Source: Chrysoporthe austroafricana (Eukaryota; Ascomycota; Sordariomycetes; Diaporthales; Cryphonectriaceae). Taken from it: a stretch of DNA of 64,000 nucleotides. A program made the position numbers and the translations under genes. The DNA is taken from NCBI GenBank assembly GCA_001051155.2, contig JYIP02000008.1, positions 1,674,001-1,738,000 of the forward strand. Direction: 5' to 3'. Each line of letters begins with the position of its first letter. The stretch's first letter is position 1. The notes under the pieces were generated by a model. The model made no database searches, had not been told where the DNA came from, and saw nothing but the letters and a program-made list of their open reading frames with translations. Positions 35,742-49,700 of the stretch are shown here, in pieces.

Positions 35742-36260
35742 CTAGCTAGCAAAAAGACCGGAAGAATCCGGGATAATTCCAGATTTTACAATCAAGTTGA
35801 TACTAGCCCAGTCAATATCAAAACCTAATTATTACAAAATAATATCCAGATCGAAACTCTCAGGAAAAGGACTTTCAAGAACTAAAGCTTCCAGAGCACG
35901 ATACTTAGCCCCGGCCTTGCGACATTCCTCCTCGGCCTTTCTTGCTTTTATTCGTTCCAATTCCTCAATAATATCTAAACTCTAATATACTGCGCAAGCT
36001 ATTTTTTCAGCTTATAAGCAGCGCTATTTCCGTAACCGAAAGATTTTCGCATTAGCAAATATCGCTTCCTTTTCCGCAGTATCTAATTCCGCCTTAATTT
36101 GAGAATGCTATTTTACGATCCGTTATATCTAAATAAGCGTAAGACCCGCTATATTGCAATTACTCTATTTGCTGCGAATGCATTCGGCGCAATGCAAAAA
36201 ATCCTCTTCCGAAGCATAACAAAAAAAATTGCGATCCAAGTAAAAAGAATACGCAAGCAT
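35742..36260 (-). pseudogene. Element D antisense ORF
   Basis: Minus frame of 173 codons from ATG 36,260 to TAG at 35,742. Head: MLAYSFYLDRNFFCYASEED then FLHCAECIRSK, with the CxxC pair kept. The middle is charged and helical; the tail has the conserved DIDWASI. Same architecture as in A and B. Confidence 0.68.
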
Positions 36261-36437
36261 TTCGGAATAACGGGAAAAAACGGTAAGCTAGAAAGTATTG
36301 CTCTGATCGGTTTTCTTATAAAAACGTTTTTCGACTTTACAGGATATCCTAATTAAAAGAAAAAGATAGAAAAAAAGAGGTTAATAAAGGATTTTACGGA
36401 AAATTATCAGAGACGATAATTAACAAAAAGGGGATAA

Positions 36438-36867
36438 TATTATAACTTAATATAAAACGATCCGCTAATGCAAGGAAAATAAACTAGCCGACCCGCTTGC
36501 ATAATAACTCTATTAAAGAAGTAATTATAAGGATTACGTAATCCAGGGTTAGGGATTAGACCGATAAGATCGCTATCGGTCTTAATGGTTTTATATGAAC
36601 TAATAGTATCAATAGCGGTTCTATTAGTTTAGCTTAAAAAGCTAAATATATAAGAATAGAATATTTACTAAATAGATTGCTATAGCTTTTTAGTTATAAA
36701 TTTAAGTATCAATTGGACTTTATTATTAATAGCCAATTAAGGCTTATAAATATTGCGAACGATTAGTGAATTTGTTCCAAAACTCAAAGCAATATTTAAT
36801 ACTGTTTTTATTAATATAAACCTTTCGACTTTGCAATTATTTTAGGATTGCGGCAGCGTTTATAATA
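36438..36867 (+). repeat. Element D 3' LTR (430 bp)
   Basis: Starts TATTATAAC after GGGGATAA and ends GTTTATAATA. It contains the perfect palindrome GGATTACGTAATCC (36,531-36,544) directly followed by AGGGTTAGGG, and ACCGATA/TATCGGT inverted repeats. Confidence 0.88.
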
Positions 36868-39374
36868 TAAGCGCATATTCTTAATGCTATCTTTAGTAAT
36901 TAAGACTTTTCTTTTTCCGTTAATTGCAACTCTTTTAATAAATACGGCTTATTCTTATAAAATCTAGCTAGTAATCCAATCGATATAAAAGTTATATTCT
37001 TTAAGCTAAAATATTCTTAAGATTAATTTATATTATGCTATATTTATAATATCGAAAATGGTTTTTGTTATAAAGCTCTGGATTGAAATAGATAAGTAAT
37101 TAATTTCTATATTAATTATATTTAAGTTATATGCAATCGCTTTTCTTTCTATAATATTAAGTCTATAAGGATCTTTCTTTTGCGTCTAAAAGATTTGCTT
37201 TTTATTAACGATTTCTAGCAAAATAAAATTTCCTTATGCGTTATTATTCAAAAGCGCGCTATATTGCTGCCCGTTAATATATATATTTAATATAATGTAT
37301 TTCTCGTTTTTTTCCGTAATTGCGTATAAGGATTTCGTAATCCTGATCGGCTGCTATTCCGTTATAAGCGATCTTTTCTTTTTAGAATATCCTGGGCTTA
37401 TCTCGCTATTTGTTTCGCTAATTTTCTTGCTTAGCTTTAAATATATTACCTTGCCTTCTCAGTCTTTTGCAATCGATATTACTTTTTAGCTTTATTTTGC
37501 ATATAAATAGAATATGCTATAATATAGCATTATTCTTATATCGTTTTCCCTTAAATGCATTTTTACGGATAATTGTCGAATAGTCCGATATAAGTATTAT
37601 TATTCTCGATATGCAAAACTTTCCTGTATTTTCCTTAAGATTTCCTAATAAGTTAGATCAATTAATCTTATTTCCTAATCGGAAACCAATTATATTTAAC
37701 TTTCTCGTTAAAATATATTTAGCAATTATAATATATATAATATATCCAAGCAAGCTTATAGTAACGAGGGTATAAATAATTAATCCTTTTATCTTCCCGA
37801 AACCTATATCCGCTATTCTGAAACGGGATGCTTTAGAAGAATTCTTGCAATATAAGCCTATAAATAAAGTATTTAACTTTCGTATATTTAGATATTTAGC
37901 TATTTCGTTTTAATTATTCTTATTTTGCGTATTAAGAAACTATTTCCTCTATTCTTATATCGGGCTCTTTTTCTTGCGTAAAGGTTAATAGATTATCCGG
38001 CTATTTATCCTATAAGGTTATTTCTTCAAATATAGCACTAGGTATAAATATTCTCCTTTCTTGAATGCCGAATTCTCCTTTTACTATTGCATCCCATTAT
38101 TATTCGAAATAATAATCCAAAAGAAACCTTCTCAAATCTTTTTCTTTAATATCAAAAAGGTTATTCGAATAATCAGAATCGCTGCTATTTATAGCCGTAT
38201 TATAAATAGGGCCTTTTTTTCTTATAGCGAATTGCTTATATTTTTTAAGCTTATATAAAAACTATCTTGAACTTTCTTTCGCTAAGAAATATAGTAAGCA
38301 ATAATCTTAATAGCAAGCTATCCAATTTATATTGCTATAGTTAAAATCCGCTATTTGTTTTGGTAGGATATTATTGCTTAGCTAATTGGGTTCTTATTGC
38401 TAAGCAATATTAATTTATTTTTCGGGAACTAGCTTCTAGTTTCGTTTTTTCTTTTCCTAATAGCAATTGCGTACGATATAGCCTTTCTTGCCGCAATTAT
38501 AGCAAATAACGCTTTTATATTATTCTCGTACGAGAATATTTAGTTTTATAAGTTTAGCATATATTATACTTGAATAAGCCGTGCTATTCCGGGTTTTCTA
38601 TTAAAATTTACGCTTTTTTGAATTAAGTTAATATTTCGGGATACTATTATAGTTCTTTTATCATTACTAGCGCCGCTCGTAAAGTCGGTTATTAATATAG
38701 ACTGCTTTATTAATAAACTTACTGAATTTTTTGGGCCAGTTTTCTTTATAAAATTTATCTTTAACTTTTTCTTTAAGTCCTGTATAATAAGCGTTTATAA
38801 AAGGTTCGTTCTCGTAATCCAAATAAGCGATAATCTGTTAGAATTTGGCCGTATAATCCGTAGCAAAGCCAGTTTGCCGTAATGCTTTTAATTGCCGTAT
38901 TGCAATGCATTATTTGTCCGGATTTCCGAAAGTCTTTATAAGAGCTAATTCGAAATTAATATAGCGCTAAAAAATGCGTTTGGTATTTTCAGAATGGAAA
39001 TCCTCGCTATTATTTAAGTAATTGCGAAAGGTTGGCTCCTATTACTGAAAAGCTGTCCTTTTAAAGCAATTCTTTGCGAAATCGATTTTGTTATAAATTG
39101 TCCTGAACTGGGTCCCGTAATGCTTGAAATAAACCTTAAGCTGCATTAGAAAAGCTTAAAAGTCTTTTCGGGTACTTTTATAAAGCTTAAGCTTATTAAG
39201 CTTGAAAGCTTTAGCTTGCTAAAAGGCATTAAAGCGGATAATCTTATTCTTGACTTTTTCAAGCTGCTAGTAAAGAGCTATATTCTATTGCTGGAATTAT
39301 TTATTAATAAAAGTAATTAGAGTTTCTTCCTAAAAGGCTTAATTGCTAGAAAAAGATAAGGTCTAAAGCGCTAT
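36868..39374 (-). pseudogene. Element E gag and protease (RIP-stopped)
   Basis: Minus-strand gag starts at an ATA (39,374). A knuckle remnant lies near 38,480-38,520. The long Gag tail with its aromatic/Cys segment follows, then the protease, whose DSG has become NNN, around 37,240-37,255. Short open pieces on the plus strand (for example 37,295-37,489) are antisense shadows. The sequence ends at the D junction before RT. Confidence 0.8.
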
Positions 39375-39436
39375 TATATTTCCGGTATTGTTCAAAAAGT
39401 ATATACCGAACCGTTCTTAAATAAGAGTCGTAAAAA

Positions 39437-39722
39437 TATTATAAATGCTGCAGCAATTCTAGGATAAACTATAAGGTTAAAAGGTTTATACTAGCAAAAA
39501 CAGTACCGAATATAACTTTGAATACCGGAAACTTATTCGGACAAATATTTACAATATTTATAAGCCAATATAGCTATTAATAATAAGGTTTAATTGATAT
39601 TTAGATTTACGACTGAAAAGCTATAATAATCTATTTAATAAGTATCTTATTTTTATATATCCAGCTTTTCAATTCTGAACCGATAAGACTGCTATCGATA
39701 ATATCGGTCTATACAAAACCGT
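39437..39722 (-). repeat. Element E 5' LTR, inner part (286 bp)
   Basis: In minus orientation the LTR ends ...GCATTTATAATA next to the primer-binding region (CTCTTATTTAAGAACGG on the minus strand). Its TATA box and AGTCGTAAATCT start box are visible. Interrupted at ACCGT by element F. Confidence 0.85.
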
Positions 39723-40187
39723 TATTATAACCCAATAACAAGACAGGGCGTATAAAAGAAGAAAATAAGCATTCTGTCTATAACCTTACCGGGAAACCCC
39801 TTCTTATTTGCTTACGTAATTCAGGGATAGGGTTACAGATAATTAGGATTTGGGGATCTGTTTTAGAGCTGCTAGATCTAGGATCTAGGGATCTGTTCCA
39901 GAGCTGCTAGATCCAGGATCTGGGAATCTATCCCAAAGCTGCCAGATCTAGAACTGAAAAGACGGATATATAAGAACAAGATATTTACCAAATAGACTAT
40001 TATAGCTTTTCAGTTATCAATCTAAATATCAATTGGAATCTATTATTAATAGCTGTTTAAGGCTTATAAACTTTGCAATATTTTAGCTAATTTATTTCAA
40101 TATTTAAAATAATATTTAATATTATTCTTGCTAGCATAAATTCCTTAATCCTATAATTATTCTAGGATTATTGCAGCATTTATAATA
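39723..40187 (+). repeat. Element F 5' LTR (465 bp)
   Basis: Starts TATTATAACCC and ends ATTTATAATA, with the same length as the 3' LTR. U3 differs from the other LTRs here and contains three 35-bp repeats; from the TATA box on it matches the common pattern. Confidence 0.95.
39853..39957 (+). repeat. three 35-bp repeats in element F U3
   Basis: GGATCTGTTTTAGAGCTGCT-type units begin at about 39,853, 39,888 and 39,923, each ending in AGATCYAGGAT-like sequence. The same array is in the 3' LTR at about 54,108-54,205. They sit just upstream of the TATA box, the usual place for LTR enhancer repeats. Confidence 0.7.
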
Positions 40188-40249
40188 TTTTGATAATTCT
40201 TATTTAAAAACGGTTTAATATATACTTTTTAAGCAATATTAGAAATACG

Positions 40250-43200
40250 ATAATATTATAAACCTTATTTTTTTCTAGCAATTAAGCCTTTTAGGAAAGA
40301 ATTCCGGTTATCTTTATTAACGAATAATTCTAGGAATAAAATATAGCCTTATATTAATAACTCGAAAAAATTAAAAACGAAATTTTCCGCTTTAATGCCT
40401 TTTAATAGGCTAAAGCTTTTAAGCTTAATAAGCTCGGGCTTTACAAAAATATTCGCAAAGACTTTTAAGCTTTCCTAATTCAATTCAAAGCTTACTTTAA
40501 GCATTATAATACTTAGTTCAAGATAATTTATAATAAGATCGATTTTATAAGAAGCCGATTCGAAAGGATAGTATTCTAGTAATAAAAGCTTACTTTTCGC
40601 GATTATTTGAATAACGATAACGCATTCCGTTTTAAGGATACCAAACGCATTTTCCAATATTATTTTAACTTTAAAAAAGCCTTTATTAAGATTTTCGGAA
40701 ACCTAGATAAGCGATATATTGCAATACGGCAATTGGAAGCATTTCGATAAATAGAATTAACGGCAAATTATATAGCCAAATTTAAACAAATTATTGCTTA
40801 TTTCGATTACGAAAATAAGCTCTTTATAAACGCTTATTATATAAGATTCAAAGAAGAAATCAAAGACGAATTCTATAAGGAAAACCGACCCGAAAAATTT
40901 AATAAGTTTATTAGCAAGGCTATTCGTATCGATAATCGGTTCTATAAATGAAAATAATAACGATAGAAGAACTATAATAATATTTTTCAGTATTAACTTA
41001 ATTCTAGAAAATATAAGTTTTAATACAGCAACCGAAATAATATAGCTTATTCGAATACGATATATGCCAGATTTATAAAATTAAATGCCTTTATACGAAA
41101 ATAATATAAAGGAATTACTTATTATAATTATAGCAAAAAAGGGTATATTGCCCGTAATTGCTATTAAGAGAAAAAGAAATAAGAATAGAAGCTAATTTCG
41201 GAAAAACAGATTAATATTGCTTAATAACAAAAATTCAATTAGCTAAGCAATAACGTTTTATTAAAGCAAATAGCGGACTTTAATTATAGCAATATAAGCT
41301 GGATAGCTTGCTATTAAAATTATTGCTTATTATATTTTTTAACAAAAAAAAGTTTAGGATAATTCTTATGCAAGCTTAAAGGATAAAAATAACTTATTAT
41401 AAGAAAAAAAAGCCTTTTTTATAATACGATTATAAATAATAACAATTCAGATTATTCAAGCAATTTATTAATTGCTAGAAAAAAAAATTTAAAATAATTT
41501 CTTTTAGAAATATATTTCGATAAATGATAGGAAGCAATAATAAAAGAAGAATTCGGCATTCTAAGCATAATAGCATTAATGCCTAGTACTATAGTAGAAG
41601 AAATAGCATTACTAGACCGATAGCCAGATAACTTACTAACTCTTATATTTGAAGAAAAATTAGAAAAGTACGGTATTTTAAATACGAGATAATTATAATA
41701 AAAGCATAGCAATTAGATATCTAAATATACGAAAATCGAATATTTTATTTATAAGCTTATATTATAAGAACTCTTTTAAGGCATCCCGTTTCAGAATAGC
41801 AAATACAAACCTTAAGAAAATAGAAAGATTAGTTACTTATACTTTCGATATTATAAACTTGCTTAAATATATTATATATATTATAATTGCTAGATATATT
41901 TTAGCGAAAAAGTCAAATATAATTGATTTCCAATTAAGGAATAAAACTAATTAATCCAACTTATTATAGAATTTCAAAGAAAATGCAAAAAGGTCTTGCA
42001 TATCGAATATAGCAATGCATATATCGAGCTATTAAATAATTGCTTTTGGAAATATATTTAAAGAAGAATAATATAGGAATAATATTATATATCGATATAT
42101 TCTATTTATATATAAAATAAAGCTAAGGAATAATACTAATTGCAAAAAGCCGAAAAGATAAAATAATACGCTTAAAGCTAAGCAAGAAGATTAGTAAAGC
42201 AAGCAGCAAAAGAAGCCCAGAATACTTCAAAAAGGAAGAATTGCTTATAATAGAATAATAGCCGATCAAGATTATGAAATCCCTATACGCAATTATAAAG
42301 GAAAACGAAAAATATATTATATTAAATGCATATATTAATAAGCAGCAATATAGCGCATTTCTAAATAATAACGCGTAAGGAAATTTTATTTTGCTAAAAA
42401 TCGTTAATAAGGAATAAATTCCCTGGACGCAAAAGAAAAAACCTTACAAACTCAATATTATAGAAAGAAAAACGGTTGCATATAACTTTAGTATAATCGA
42501 TATAAAGATTAATTACTTATTTATTTCGATTCAAAGCCTTATAACAAAAACCACTTTCAATATTATAAATACAGTATAATACGAATTAATTTTAGGAATA
42601 TTTTGGCTTAAGAAATATAATCTTTAAATCGATTAGACTATTAGCTAAATTTTATAAAAACTAGCCGTACTTATTAAAAGAATTGCAATTAACGAAAAAA
42701 AGAAAGTTCTAATTATTAAGGATAATATCAGAAGCATACGCTTAAACGGGCTTAAATATACCCTTAAAGCGAAAGCATTTGCTAAACGATAGAGAAAGGT
42801 TACGGATATTTCGAACTTATAAATATAAGTTAAAAACAGACTGAAAATTTAAGCAATTAGCGATTAGTAAAAGGTTAATCCGGTATAAAGCATTATAAAA
42901 TTATATGGATTATAGAACTATAAGGAAATTCAGCTTTCAATCTAATAAATACAAAAAGACTATAAGAAAAGATTTAGCTTTACAAATAACAAATACTTGA
43001 AACTATCTAAAACTAGGATATACAGATAAAGAAAAGAAGCAATAGAAAAGAAATACGCTTAATAATACTTTTTATTTTTTCAGATTTCGGAAAACGAAAA
43101 AGGACTGCTATTAGAACTTAAAAACATATTACGAGAATACTATAAGTTCAAGAAATTATAATAAAGGAAATTCGATACCGGTTTACCAGAATACGGCCTT

Positions 43201-45924
43201 TTTAATTATAAAATCCTATTAAAAAAAAGGATAAAACTTAAAAACTATTCTATTTATAAGCTCGACTAAGCAAAACTCGAAACATTTAAGAAATACCTTA
43301 ACGAAAACTTAAAGAAAAGCTATATACGAAAATCGCAATTATTAGCAGAATACTTAATCCTTTTTATACTTAAAAAGAACAGCAAACTATAACTTTATAT
43401 AAATTACCGATAGCTTAACGATATTATAATCAAAAATCGCTATCCTTTACTGCTAATAAAGGAAATGCGAAATCGGTTAACCGGAATAAACTAGTTTATT
43501 ATGCTTAATTTCAAAAAAGAATACTATTATATCCGAATTAAAGAAAACGATATTTGGAAAATAGCATTCAGGATTCGTTATAAATACTTTGAATATATAA
43601 TCTTACTTTTTGGATTAACCAATGCGCCTGTATTTTTCTAAGAAATAATTAACAATATCTTTCGCGAATATTTAAATATTATTATTATCGTTTATTTCAA
43701 TAATATTTTTATTTATTCAAAAAACTTTGAATCCTATAAGCAATACGTATAGCAAGTATTCCAAACTTTATAAGATAATAAATTCTTAATCGAATTAAGC
43801 AAATGCTATTTTTATTAGCAAAAAATTAATTATTTAAATTATACAATAGAATTAAATAAGATTAATATACAAAAAGATAAAGTCTAAGCAATAAAGGAAT
43901 AGCTTATATTAGAAAAAACTAAAGAAATTAAAGCATTCTTTAACTATGCTAACTTTTACCGATAATTCATTCGGAATTATAACAAAATCGCATATTCCTT
44001 TACGGACCTTATAAAGAAAAACCGAAAGTTTGAATGAATATAAAAAATATAAGAAGTATTTAATGAAATTAAAAAACGGGTAATATCAGAACTTATACTT
44101 TGCAAAGCAAACTTAAATAAATTATTCGAAATCGAAACTGACGCATTAGATTATATATTAAGAGGATAATTCGGTTAATAAGATAATTAGAAATACTTCA
44201 GGATTATAAGCAACTTTTCGAAAAAGCTGAATGGCTTAGAACTTAATTATAGCATTCCGGATAAAGAATTAATAGCAATCGTAAAAGCATTCGAAAAATA
44301 ATAGCATTACTTAATCGGAATAAAGTATTAAATTATAATATATTCCGATTATAAGAATTTAATTATATTTATAATAACGAAAATCTTGAATAAACGATAA
44401 GTTAGATAGATAGAATTCTTTTCGCAATTCGATTTGAAAATCGTTTATTGCAAAAAATCCGAAAATAGCAAAGCAGATATATTTAGCAAATAATCGGATT
44501 ATTAAAGTATAAAGCCAAAAGAATTCTAAAATATCTTTCGGCAAGATAAGGATAGCAATTTCGTAAATAAAGCTAGAGAATTCGATATAATTATTAAAAT
44601 TAGCAATAATGAAAAGAAACTAGAAAATATAACCTTTAAAAAATAAGACGAATATATTCGAAATATATATAATATACTAGCATATAGCTATTAAGGAATT
44701 AGAGCTATATACGAAAGAATTAAGAAATACTAGAACCTTTTAAAATTAAAGAAAAAGATTGAAAAAATCTTATAAGAATATAATAGCTATAAGAAAAATA
44801 AGATTAAATACTATAAGCCCTATAAGCTATTTCAACTATTCTCTATCCTAAAAGCAATTTAGCAATCTATTAGTTAAAACTTTATTACCAAATTATTTCT
44901 TTTACGAAAACCTTTAATTAAAATGCAATACGATAATATCTTAATAGTAATTTGCAAATTAAGCAAGTATGCTTATTTCCTTCTATATAAGGAAAGCAGT
45001 ATAGCAGAAGATCTCGTATATATATTCTTGAGAACGGTTATAACCAGTTATAATATGCCCAAAAAAATTATTTCCGATAAAAACAGAAAATTTATATTAA
45101 ACTTTTGGATTTTACTTATAAAATTATTCGGAATGCAATAAAAAATATTTATAACATTCCACTTATAAACGGATAAATAAATAGAACGAATAAACCAGAT
45201 CGTTAAATAATATTTATAGCATTATATAAATTACGAATAAGATAATTGGGTTAACTTATTGCCTTTAATACAATTTGCATATAATAGCGCAAATATAAAT
45301 ATAATAAAAAAGTTATTATTCTATATATTGTACGATTATAACCCGATAGCTTATTATAACGAATTATTAAGAATAAATGCGGAAATAGCAGAAAAACGAA
45401 TTAAGAGAATTAAAAAAATACAAAAAGAATTGCAAGAAGAACTAAAATTTGTATAAGAAAGAATAGCTCGATATACTAATTCCAAGAGAATTGAAAGACC
45501 AATTCTGCGGAAAAGAAATAAAGTTTATCTCGTTCGACAAAAAAAGCATATTAAAATAATAAAACCTTTTTACTCGCTAGACTATAAGAAACTTAGTCTA
45601 TTCAAAATCTTAAGGAAAATCTCAAATATTAATTTCGAGCTTGCATTACCTTATAGAATAAGAATCTACCCGATATTCCATATTTCGTTCTTTAAACTAA
45701 TATTCAAGATAACTAAAACGGACAAATTAATATAAATCGAATTTAACGAATTAGAATATAAAATCGAACGAATCTTTAAATATAGAAATTCGACCGAATA
45801 TAGAAAATACTTAATCAAATAGAAAAGGTATTATTCAAGCGAAAATAATTAAAAACTAATTAGCAATTTAGGAAATATACGATAAGCATTTAAGAATTAC
45901 TGGAAAAAGCAATTAACCCGCTAG
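40250..45924 (+). pseudogene. Element F gag-pol (RIP-stopped)
   Basis: Gag starts at an ATA (40,250), with a knuckle remnant near 41,120-41,165. The protease DSG is NNN (42,364-42,372). RT (about 43,260-43,740) has LLFGLTNAPVFF and a YxDD reading YFNN. RNase H starts near 44,130. The integrase core is at 44,880-45,140, with an open 72-codon piece from 44,923 (KLSKYAYFLLYKES). The chromodomain is near 45,750-45,910. The pol stop TAG (45,922-45,924) overlaps the stop of the antisense frame. Confidence 0.9.
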
Positions 45925-46196
45925 CCAGAAAGACGACTAGATAGACTTGCCGAAACCCCGTACTCTATAATTAAGTCAATAATGGATTAATTAATATCGA
46001 AACCAAATTATTACAAAATCGTATCCAGATTAAAAGTTTTGGGAAAGGGATTTTCGGAAATTAGAATCTCGGAAGCGCAATGCTTAATTTTGGCTTTGCG
46101 ACGCTCTTCCTCTGCCTTTTCGGCTTCCAGCTTCTCTAGCTCTTTTAAGTTAAATAAGCTATAGCAGAACGCTTTAGCTATTCGCTCTTGCTATAT
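45921..46196 (-). pseudogene. Element F antisense ORF, C-terminal part
   Basis: Minus frame ending with TAG at 45,921. It carries the Glu/Lys-rich helix (ELEKLEAEKAEEER-like) and the acidic tail near the stop. Interrupted at 46,197 by element G; the N-terminal part is at 53,558 onward. Confidence 0.6.
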
Positions 46197-46640
46197 TATT
46201 ATAAACCAATATGCAGAACCAGGATATAGCACCAAAGCTACCCGGAACGGCCCACTTGGTGCCGAGATTTCAAATTTAGCTGCAAGACCCGATAAATGCT
46301 TATATAAGCTAGGGTTAGGGTTAGATAAAATAAGGATTATTGGATTACCAAATAAGCCGGTAAGCCAGGCTTATTAGCTTACTTAATAAGCCGGTAATCC
46401 TATACTAAAGAGCTGGATATATAAAAATTAAATACTTATTAGATAAATAGTAATAGCTTTTCAATTATTAATCTAAATATTAATTGGACTTTATTATTGA
46501 TAATTACTTAAAACTTATAAATACTATAAAACTCAATAAATCGTATTTCGATATTTAAAGCCTATATTTAATACCGCTTTTATTAATATAAACCCTTTTA
46601 CTCTATAGCATATTTCAGGATTGCTATAGCGTTTATAATA
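46197..46640 (+). repeat. Element G 5' LTR (444 bp)
   Basis: Starts TATTATAAACC and ends GTTTATAATA. It contains AGGGTTAGGGTTAGA (46,311-46,325), two TTAGGG-type units, and the TATATAAA box. Confidence 0.95.
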
Positions 46641-46701
46641 TTTTGATAATTCTTATTCAAGAACGGTTTAATATATTCTTTTTAAATAATACCAGAATAC
46701 G

Positions 46702-49700
46702 ATAGCGCCCCAAACTCTATTTTTTTCTAGCAATTAAGCCTTTTAAGAAAGAAACCCAATTATCCTTATTAACGAATAATTCTAGGAACAAAATATAGCC
46801 TTATATTAATAGCTCGAAAAAATTAAGAATAAGGTTTTCCGCTTTAATGCCTTTTAATAAGCTAAAACTTTTAAGCTTAATAAGCCCGGGCCTTATAAAA
46901 GCATTCGCGAAGACTTTCAAGCTTTCTTAACCCAACTTAAGGCTTATTTCAAGCATTACGGTACCCAGTTTAGAACTATTTACGATAAGATTGATTTTGC
47001 AAGGAACCGATTCGAGAAAATAATATTCTAATAATAAGAATTTACTTTTCGCAACTATTTAAATAATGATAACGCATTCTATTCCGAAAATATTAAACGT
47101 ATTTTCCAATATTATTCTAATTTCAAAGAAGCTTTTATTAAGATTTTCGGAAATCCGAACGAACGATATACTGCAATACGGCAATTGGAAGCATTTCGGC
47201 AAACAGGATTAATAGCAAACTATACGGCCAAGTTTAAACAAATTATTACCTATTTCGATTACGAAAACGAACCTTTTATAGACGCTTATTATGCAAGATT
47301 TAAAGAAGAAATCAAAAACGAATTTTATAAGGAAAACTGATTCGAAAAACTTAATAAGTTTATTAATAAAGCTATCCGTATCGATAATCGATTCTATAAA
47401 CGAAAATAATAACGATAAAAGAACTATAATAATACTTTTCGGTATTAACTCAATTCCAGAAAGCGCAAATTCCAATATAGCAACCGAAATAATATAATTC
47501 ATTCGGGCATAATATATGCCGGATTTATAGAACTAGACGTTTTTATACGGGAATAATGCAAGGGAATTATTTGCTATAATTGCAGCAAGAAAGGATATAT
47601 TGCTTATAATTGTTATTAAGAGAAAAAGAAACGAAAATAGAAGCTAATTCTAGAAAAATAAGTTAATATTGCTTAACGATAGAAACTCAAGCAGCTAAAT
47701 AATAATATTTTATTAAAGCAAGTAGCGGATTTTGATTACGGCAATATAAGCTGGACGGCCTGCTATTAAGATTATTGCTTATTGCACTTTTCGGCAAAAG
47801 AAAGTTCGGAATAGTTTTTACGCAAACTTAAAAGATAATAGCAATTCGTTATAAGAAAAAAAGGCCTATTCTATAATACGGCTATAAATAATAGCGATTC
47901 GGATTGCTTAAGTAATCCGTTAAATAATAAAGAAAAAGATTTAAAATAATTTCCTTTAAAGATATATTTCGACAGATAATAGGAAGCAATAGTACGGAAA
48001 GAATTTAGTACTTTAAATATAGCAATACTTATATTTAATACCGTTACGGGAGAAATAATATTCCTAAACCGATAGCTAAATAATCTATTAACCTTTACGC
48101 TCGAAAAAGAATCAGAAAAGCTCGATATCCAAAATACGAAATAGCTATAACAGAAGCATAGCAATTGGATAACCAAATATACGAAAATTGAGTATCTGGT
48201 TTACAGGCTTATATTACAGGAATTCTTCTAAAGTATCCTATTCCAGAATAGCGGATACAAATCTTAAGAAAATAGAAAGATCAATTATTTATATTTTCGA
48301 TATTATAAACTTGCCTGGATATATTGCGTATATTATAATTATTAAATATATTTTAGCAAGAAAGTTAAATATAATTGGTTTTCAATTAAAGAATAGGATT
48401 AATTAATCTAACCCATTATGGAATCCTAAAGGAAATATAGAAAAGTCTTGCATATCGAATATAGTAATGCTTATATCGGATTACTTAATAATTATTTACG
48501 GAAATATATTCAAAGAAAAATAATATGGGAATAATATTATATATCGGCATGCTTTATATATATATAAGATAAAGCTAAAGAATAATATTGATTGCAAAAA
48601 GCCGAAAAAGCAAAGCAATATATTTAAAGCTAAGCAAGAAAGCTAGCAAAGTAAATAGCGAAATAAGTATAGAACGACTTAAAAAGAAAAGATCGCTTAT
48701 AAAGGAATAGCAACCGATTAGGGTTATAAAATCTCTATACATTATTACGAATAATAAAGAAGAATATATTATTTTGGATATATATATTAACGGGCAATAT
48801 TATAGCGTATTATTAGATAGCAGCATATAAGGAAATTTTATCTTATTAGAAGTCGTTAATAAAGAATAGATTCTCTGAATGCAAAAAAAAGACCTTTATA
48901 AGCTTAATACTATAGAAGGAAAAGCGGTTATATATAATCTTGGTATAATTGATATAGAAACTAATTACTTATTTATCTCGATCCAAAGCTTTATAACAAA
49001 AACTATTTTCGATATTATAAATACGGCATAATATAAATTAATTTTAAGAATATTTTAGCTTAAAGAATATAACCTTTATATTAATTGGATTACTGGCCAG
49101 GTTTTATAGGAATAAGCCGTACTTATTGAAACGGTTGCAATTAATAGAATAGAGAAAGACTTAATTACTGAAAATAGTATTAGGAATATATGCTTAAATA
49201 AGCTTAAATTTATTCTTAAAGCAGAAAAACTCGTTAAAATAAAAAGAAGAATTACGGGAATTTCGAATTTATAAATATAGGTTAAGGACAGACTAAAAAT
49301 CCAAACGATTAGCAATTAGCAAAAGGCTAATCCGATATAAAGCGTTACGAAATTATATAGATTATAGAATTATAAGGAGATTTAGCTTCCGGTATAACAG
49401 GCATAAGAAGGTTACGAAAAAGGATTTGGCCTTACAAATAATAAATACTTAAGGCTATTAGAGATTAGGATATATATAAAAAAAAAAAAGGAAGCAATAA
49501 AGGAAAAGTACGCTTAACAGTACCTTTTGTTCTTCCAGATTACGGAAAACGAAAAAGGACTATTACCGGAATTTAAAAACGTATTACAAGAATATTATAA
49601 ATTCAAGAAATTATAGCAAAAGAAATTCGATACCGGTTTGCCGGAATATAGCCTTTTTGATTATGAAATCTTATTGAAAGAAAGAATAAAACTTAAAAAC

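Larger units (their letters stand above)
35413..36867 (+). mobile_element. Element D: 3' fragment of a chromovirus
   Basis: Immediately right of the B LTR, an integrase-end/chromodomain sequence resumes, followed by an antisense frame and a 430-bp LTR. It is therefore the right half of the element into which B jumped. Its left half is absent. The sequence right of its LTR is inverted gag-pol of element E, so D had inserted into E. Confidence 0.85.

Noticed and set aside
47291..47497. Plus-strand 68-codon open frame near gag (also 2208-2456)
   Set aside because: It is in another frame from the Gag reading that leads to the zinc knuckle.
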